Shown here in pieces: positions 11,083 through 15,657 of a stretch of DNA of 15,657 bases (its first letter is position 1; the number at the start of each line of letters is the position of its first letter). Source of the DNA: Acanthamoeba sp. SK_2022b (lineage: Eukaryota; Discosea; Longamoebia; Acanthamoebidae); contig JANDJZ010000786.1 of assembly GCA_027943245.1 (NCBI GenBank), forward strand, positions 1-15,657. Direction: 5' to 3'. Position numbers and translations under genes: made by a program. The notes under the pieces were generated by a model that was given only the letters and a program-made list of their open reading frames with translations, was not told the DNA's origin and searched no databases.

Positions 11083-12441
11083 ATGAGGGTCGCTCTTGGG
11101 CTTGTGATTGTAGCCCTGATCTGTGGATTGGTTGGGGTACATGGACAGCAAGACACGAGTGGAGCTCAGCTCTCGATTGAGCATGCCATCGGTGCCGGCC
11201 CATTTACGCCCCGCGGCCAACTGACCCTGCCGCAGATTGCTGCCTTGTATGGCTCTCGCAACCAGCCCCGCCTATCGCAACCCGATCTTACCCCCACTGA
11301 TCTCCGCAAGCTGAAGGTACACCACAACTGTGCCTTTGAATTAATTTTCTTGATGATGTTTTAAATATGATTTATTTTTGGGATGGCAATTAATTGTAGG
11401 AGGCCGCGGCTGGCGGCGGTCGGTACCAAGTGCGGCTGCAGCTGCCCCTCACCAAGGACACTCGCCGGCAGGTGGACTTCATCACGGCTTCCGTTCCTGC
11501 CGTACGCTACCGTCCTCACACTGACTCACCAGAGCCTGGAGCCCTGGCAGCTCGTTGGCAATGGCCCTGATGCCCACTGCGCCATGTCGTGCCGCATGTG
11601 GTACCTCCAGTGCGCGCTGCTGGCGTCCAACCTCGCGGATTCGCTCCGACTCACGGTGGACCAAGTTGGCAACGTCATCGGCCTGGACTACCGCACCGCC
11701 GCCGCCAACTGCGGGCCCACCACCCTCGATCTCACGGTCTCGCCCCTCCCCTCCCCTCCCTCCACCTCCGCCCTCCCTCCCTCTCACCTTTTCTCTACTT
11801 GGACAGGAGTCCAAGTTCGACACCAAGGTGAGCCTGAGCCTTGGCGCCGAGGCGGCCAAGTACGCCCCTCCCCCTCCCCCTCTCCCTACATCTGATGATC
11901 CTCCCCCGATGAGGGAGTGGCGATTGGCGCCGCGCTACCCAAAGTGCTTGCGGGCTCAAGCTGCGCGTGTTCGTGTGGTCCCAACAGGCCCTTCCGGCAG
12001 GAACTGGAGACGCCCGAGGTCGCCAAGGAGAAGGCCGAGGCCGAGAAGGGCTTCATCGCCAAATACGTGCGTGGCCACACACCTCTACACCTCTTCTGTC
12101 ACGTCTCCGCCCTAGGGTGTCCCCTGTCTGACCTCGCTGTTCTTCACCATCACCGCGGCGGCGGCCAACATTCTATTTTACGCAGTGGATGTACATCGTG
12201 CCCTTCGTCTTGGTGCTCCTCTTCAGCGGCGGCATGGGTGGCCAGGAGCCAGAGGCTGCCCAGGGCGGAGAGGGCTCTGCGCCCGCGGCAGGTTCGTCCC
12301 TCATGCTCGGTCAAGAGCAACCATTTGATGCGGCTCAACCCTGATTCGATCTTCTTCTTGTTCTTCTTTCTCTCTTCCTCATCGTTTCCATCGTTGCTTG
12401 CAGCTGGCCGAGGTGCTCCGGCTCGACGGGGAAGGAGGTGA
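11083..12441 (+). CDS. EMC10: EMC10-like subunit of the ER membrane protein complex
   Basis: EMC10 is a lumenal, single-pass subunit of the complex that inserts transmembrane segments at the ER. Exons: 11083-11316, 11400-11501, 11611-11736, 11807-11859, 11988-12066, 12186-12291, 12404-12441 (738 bases, 245 residues), phases consistent. Residues 1-21 form a signal peptide ([21 protein letters not shown]). Conserved pieces align with human EMC10: [29 protein letters not shown] followed by GNVIGLDY, a coiled Glu/Ala/Lys stretch, then [20 protein letters not shown], with the membrane segment from about residue 199. The two cysteines (SVPAC and ANCG) match the conserved disulfide pair. The tail is Gly/Arg-rich, like the human membrane isoform. 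The start is chosen for the signal peptide. The last exon is the least certain; if the intron at 12292 is retained, translation ends at 12344 with a different tail. Introns 3 and 4 are extremely C-rich. Confidence 0.88.
11743..11886. repeat. Two C-run clusters (G4/i-motif potential) in consecutive EMC10 introns
   Basis: At 11743-11760 four C runs of 3-4 are separated by single T. At 11865-11886 runs of 4, 5, 5 and 3 C follow the same pattern. Each starts within about 10 bases of a 5' splice site. The complementary strand fits the G-quadruplex consensus with one-base loops. Confidence 0.8.
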
Positions 12442-12624
12442 GCGTCGCGGAGGTGTGCGTATTTATTACACAAAAAAAGCAGAGCTCAGATCGATTTTAA
12501 GAATATAAAAAGTTGTCTGGCACAGACACAATTCTCTGCATATTTTCCTAAAAGAGAAGGTGTTGCACACAATTTATTTGTTTTGAGTTGTTTTTTTAAT
12601 TAACAAATCGGCTGGGGAAGAAAA
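12442..12624 (+). promoter_or_regulatory. Intergenic spacer, EMC10 to KIAA0930 homologue
   Basis: This 183-base spacer between tandem genes is AT-rich. It carries a TATAAAAA element at 12504-12511 and T-rich runs at 12575-12600. No exact AATAAA follows EMC10 on the plus strand. Confidence 0.6.
12504..12511 (+). promoter_or_regulatory. TATA box candidate
   Basis: TATAAAAA lies 114 bases before the ATG at 12625, in the spacer after EMC10. A start site about 30 bases downstream would give a leader of roughly 85 bases. It is the best TATA match upstream of any gene here. Confidence 0.5.
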
Positions 12625-13378
12625 ATGGAGGTACCAGATGCCGAGAAGAGTGTTGCAATCATCAAAAGAGGTGCCAAACTCTTTCAACCTCCCACATGGA
12701 TAAGAATTGTTGGTCAGATGATCTGATTTCCGCAATTCTTGCAGAGAGAAAGTACACGGCCACGGACTGGGCCGAGTTCTTCTGGACTGAGTACGAGCCT
12801 TACTCTCTCCGATAATCCAATTAAAATGGGAAAAAAGGTGACTCAGCTAATTCTTCTTCATTTGCTCAGTTTCGTGCTGAAAGATGACCCCAACATGGAC
12901 GACCTTCTATTCTTCGTGCCCGACCAGCCCCTCACCCAGCCAGTCTCTCTCTCCAATGCCGCCGAGTACGATGGCCTGCGCCGACCTCCTCGCGCCCGTT
13001 TCTCACTCGCGCTTTGGTGTGCGTGTGTGTGTGCTTGCGGTGTGGGTGCAACAAACGCAGCGGCGCGCAGCAGGGCAGCAGATTCTTCGTGGTGCGCAAG
13101 CACGGGGACGCCGAGCACAAGCTCCCCAAGAGGGGCGACCGCTCCATCAACTGGCAGGAGACCTACTTCCTCAACATCATCACCAACCACCTCAAGTACC
13201 CGCGCGCTCTCTGCCTTCCATTCCCTCCTCCTCTTCTGTCGCGTGGCCTTCATCGATCTTTGACCAGAGTCGTGCGCAATCGCACACAATGCCAGGTACA
13301 CGCTTGTCATGGACGTAGCGCACAGGAAGCGTCGGGGCTCGACTGGTATAACACCACACAACACACACACACACACAC

Positions 13379-13447
<69 letters not shown>

Positions 13448-14857
13448 CCGAGTGTTGGCGCTCCCCACCCCATCAACCCAATCGCCACTCATGGTAGTCC
13501 TCTTTGCTTTGTGTGCGCGCTATAGCGCCAGCACCGCGTGGCGGCAGCTCCCATACGAACGAGATCGCGCGGAGACAGCGGGTTGAGACCTGCGTCTACG
13601 CCTCGCCCACCCAGGTTCGCTGACCCATTACACACACGCACATGCTGCTTGCGCGTTGCACGTTTCGTGCACTCGCGTTCGCTCACGGCGCCGTGCACGT
13701 TGTCGTCGTCGTCGTCATCGGCGTGTGCAGGTGCGAATGGACAAGAAGGAGGACGAGGTCGAGGAGACCTACCCGACCATCTTCTTCGCCGTCAACGACT
13801 TCCAGGAGATGCTGCAAGACCTCACCGTCTGCGAGGAGGGCGAGCTGGTATGGTTTTTTCGCGCCCGCACACACACACACGCGCGTGTTGTTGGCCTCTT
13901 TTGGCGTGGCCGCTGCCGGCGACGGGCTGACGCGTCGACGACGGGCCAGGTGTGCGTGAAGCTGCTGGCGACGATGCCCGAGGGCTCGTCGACGTCGATC
14001 CACCTGGCCGCGGGCATGGGCAAGAAGAAGGGGCAGAAGAGCGAGTCCTCCTCCTCCTCGTCGTCGTCGGCGGCAGGAGGCCCCAAGAAGGTCGGTCCAG
14101 TCACCATCTTCAGCGGAGGTAAACCACCGATGCCTCTACCCGCCCGCCAATCCACGCAAGCGAACGCGGCCAATGACGTTCTTTCTCTCTATCTCGCTTT
14201 CTCCCCATTGGTGCGTGGTGTGATGTGCGGCACAGCGGTGGGATACGAGGTTGTGCGGCAGGCGTGGGGGACGGAGGCCAAGAAGCAGAGCTCGCCCTCG
14301 ACGCTGCGGTGGCTGACGAGGTCGCGCGACAAGCCGCCAGAGCAGATCTTCCTCAACATGAAGGGCCCAGCGGGCAAGGGCAAGGCCCAAATGGCCGTCA
14401 ACCCCGCCGACCCATCGCCCTCATCCTCGCCAGCGCCAGGTAACCCCACTGATTTCTTTTTTACATTTATTTATTTATTTATCATTTATTTAAATTGATA
14501 ATTGTTTTTGTTTGCTTTTTGTTGACCTCACGCCGATGGTGCGCTTGTGCAGAGGTGGACGCCACCAACCCAGCGGAGGAGGACGCGTTGGGGGGCGGCA
14601 GCGGCCGCGGCAAGGCCAGCTCGTGGCTGGCACTCAATCTCGGCTCCATGCGAAAGTATCTGCCGGCCTCCGCCAGCTTGTCTTCCTCATCTTCCTCGCC
14701 GGCCACCTCTTCTTCGTCATCGTCGCCATCAGCAGCAGCTTCATCGGACCTTCCGCAAGCGTTCCGATGTTCGCTCACCTCCATCCTTCTTCCCTGGGCC
14801 TCCATCATCGATGACGTCTACCAAACTGATCTCCTTTCATCCTTGCCCTCTTCATAA
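12625..14857 (+). CDS. KIAA0930-like protein (DUF2045 family), molecular function unknown
   Basis: Exons: 12625-12670, 12745-12790, 12870-12965, 13061-13195, 13296-13345, 13526-13614, 13731-13847, 13950-14118, 14236-14439, 14553-14857 (1257 bases, 418 residues; human KIAA0930 is about 400), phases consistent. Matches to my memory of the human protein run the full length: MDDLLFFV, INWQETYFLNIITNHLKYTL, VYASP, YPTIFF at 168-173 with DFQEMLQDLTV and GELVCVKLLA, IFSGAVGYEVV, MKGPAGKGKAQMAV from 291, SSWLALN about 340-346, and a C-terminal LTSILLPWASIIDDVY. I know of no enzymatic activity for this family and see no catalytic motif, signal peptide or membrane segment. Ser-rich inserts (about 14041-14076 and 14677-14750) are low-complexity. 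The first two exons are small and fixed mainly by phase and by KYTATDWAEFFWT. The 13526-13614 exon is supported by an open frame, splice sites and the VYASP match. Confidence 0.87.
13356..13447. repeat. (CA)n microsatellite in a KIAA0930-homologue intron
   Basis: About 90 bases of CA dinucleotide, interrupted once near 13379, sit shortly after the donor GTATAA of the 180-base intron 13346-13525. The tract accounts for half of the intron, the longest of this gene. Frames reading poly-Thr/His or poly-Cys/Val across it are artefacts. Confidence 0.95.
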
Positions 14858-14938
14858 TCGTCCATCGCCATATAAAAGCTATTTTAAAACGATCGTTTCG
14901 TTGTCGGCCGCAAGACGTGTCTTTTTATTACCGCAGTG
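14858..14938. other. Convergent 81-base gap, KIAA0930 homologue / MBOAT
   Basis: The smallest spacer in the window. It must contain both 3' ends, so the two transcripts probably overlap. Plus-strand ATATAAAA lies near 14871; the minus-strand AATAAA is annotated separately. Confidence 0.7.
14924..14929 (-). terminator. Poly(A) signal AATAAA for the MBOAT gene
   Basis: On the minus strand AATAAA starts about 10 bases after the TAA/TGA-type stop codon at 14939-14941, inside the short convergent gap. Confidence 0.6.
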
Positions 14939-15556
14939 TTACATTCTCGCTTGCGCCGGCGTGGCTCTGCCGCCACCCACTCGCGCTTGCTGGGAGGGAA
15001 GGATGAAGTGGGTAACAAAGAAAGTAGCAAAGATGGCGAGGGAGCCGGCGTGGTGCATCGAGTCATACACGAGCCAGGCCTTTGATGGAACCAGCAGCTG
15101 TTCGCCGAGAAGAACGAGAGCAAATGACCACCGCCACGATCCACAGCAACAAACCACCGCCATCGTAAGGACAAGGCGTGTGCAAGCGCAGACAAGACGG
15201 TCAGACAGGAGGGGCCGCGTACGACAAAGGCGACGGCGATGTAGGTGAGGGCGGCCTGGACCGCGATGACACCCACCACGTCGTACACGAGCTTGGAGGG
15301 TTTGGGCGTCCCGTCCTCCCGCAGGAACCACGGACGCACCTTTCGCCGCAGGGCTGTGTGGTGTGAGGAGAACGGGGGCAGATGCCATTCAGCAAAATAA
15401 TTACTAATAATATATTAAAAAAAGAATAATAATAATAATTATAATTATAATTATAAAAAAAACGACGCGCCACGGCGGGGTGGGTACGGAACCTTTGCCA
15501 GTTTCGGTGAGGACGGCGCCCATGAGGAAGAACATGAAGTAGCCCGGGTAGAACCC
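14939..15556 (-). CDS. MBOAT-family lysophospholipid acyltransferase, C-terminal part, 5' end outside the window
   Basis: Membrane-bound O-acyltransferases of this group re-acylate lysophospholipids at the ER. Exons: 14939-15097, 15223-15353, 15493-15556, phases consistent, giving 117 residues plus stop. The first residues GFYPGYFMFFLMG match the segment after the catalytic Trp-His in MBOATs (WHGFYPGYF in animals, plants and yeast). A Lys/Arg-rich loop, then hydrophobic helices (VVGVIAVQAALTYIAVAFVLL and FATFFVTHFI regions) follow, as in LPCAT-type C-termini; AVAFVLLVPSKAW aligns with plant SAVGFMVLSLHET. The catalytic His itself should be in the exon before 15556, not identified here. A CT-rich tract and single ccag acceptor sit at 15557-15600, so 15557 leftwards is intron. 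The end AGGGRA-like tail lacks an obvious KKxx retrieval signal. Substrate preference is unknown. Confidence 0.84.
15435..15454. repeat. Perfect 20-base AT palindrome in MBOAT intron 15354-15492
   Basis: Units of ATAATT/AATTAT form an exact inverted repeat with no spacer, in a 60-base nearly pure A/T block of a 139-base intron. It resembles the AT palindromes of the DPH2 introns. Confidence 0.8.
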
Positions 15557-15657
15557 CTGGTTGAACCACCGACGAAGAAGAAGAGAGAGAGAGAGAGAAC
15601 GATGACGTTATGATATGACGGTGATGGTGATGTTGATGAGACCATGGGCAGAAAATG
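15557..15657 (-). other. MBOAT intron (3' part) up to the window edge
   Basis: On the minus strand the sequence before the exon at 15556 has a CT dinucleotide run and TTC repeats, giving a strong polypyrimidine tract, then ccag. A possible exon end (CCCATG before GTCTCA) lies near 15644, but its frame does not give the expected Trp-His, so I leave it unassigned. Confidence 0.5.

Noticed and set aside
13192..13497. Poly-Cys/Val and poly-Thr/His frames
   Set aside because: Translation of a (CA)n microsatellite inside an intron.
14512..14814. Hydrophobic plus-strand frame (VFLIFLAGHLFFVIV) suggesting a membrane protein
   Set aside because: It is an off-frame reading of the Ser-rich last exon of the KIAA0930 homologue, whose own frame ends in a conserved C-terminus.
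15600..15657. Previous MBOAT exon ending CCCATG before GTCTCA
   Set aside because: The phase-0 reading does not give the Trp-His expected before GFYPGY, so it cannot be supported from this window.

Overview
This is nuclear DNA from a compact, intron-rich protist genome, most likely Acanthamoeba or a close amoebozoan. The reasons are GC-rich exons, many short GT-AG introns (mostly 66-150 bases), short gaps between genes on alternating strands, AT-rich islands confined to introns and spacers, and an all-eukaryotic gene set. The species assignment is inference; no marker gene is present. Protein families were recognised by eye, without a database search. Every exon chain below was assembled by hand so that all splice phases agree.

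Layout: (1) 54-1228 (+), 3' part of DPH2, a diphthamide-synthesis subunit. (2) 1399-4295 (-), complete 13-exon malic enzyme with a probable mitochondrial presequence. (3) 4644-6809 (+), TKL-type protein kinase with a long Arg-Glu/Arg-Asp tail. (4) 6994-8133 (-), Rab-type small GTPase with an unusual C-terminus. (5) 8134-8948, the largest gene-free stretch, holding a degenerate CAC/ACA-rich array and an imperfect inverted repeat. (6) 8949-10870 (-), complete 9-exon GDP-mannose pyrophosphorylase (GMPPB). (7) 11083-12441 (+), EMC10-like subunit of the ER membrane protein complex. (8) 12625-14857 (+), a full-length homologue of human KIAA0930 (DUF2045), a poorly understood family. (9) 14939-15556 (-), 3' part of an MBOAT lysophospholipid acyltransferase, running off the window.

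The genes are mostly unrelated housekeeping functions and do not form an operon or pathway. Two pairs are divergent over short gaps (malic enzyme/kinase, 348 bases; GMPPB/EMC10, 212 bases), so shared promoters are plausible. GMPPB, EMC10 and the acyltransferase all serve the endomembrane system, but their adjacency may be chance. Three pairs are convergent with gaps of 170, 184 and 81 bases.

I found no mobile element, CRISPR array, tRNA or rRNA gene. The points most worth a second look are the DUF2045 homologue, the kinase-mixed-charge fusion, perfect AT palindromes inside several introns, a GTAC-biased 5' splice site, a (GGU)24 tract at a 3' splice site, and paired dyads in a divergent promoter.
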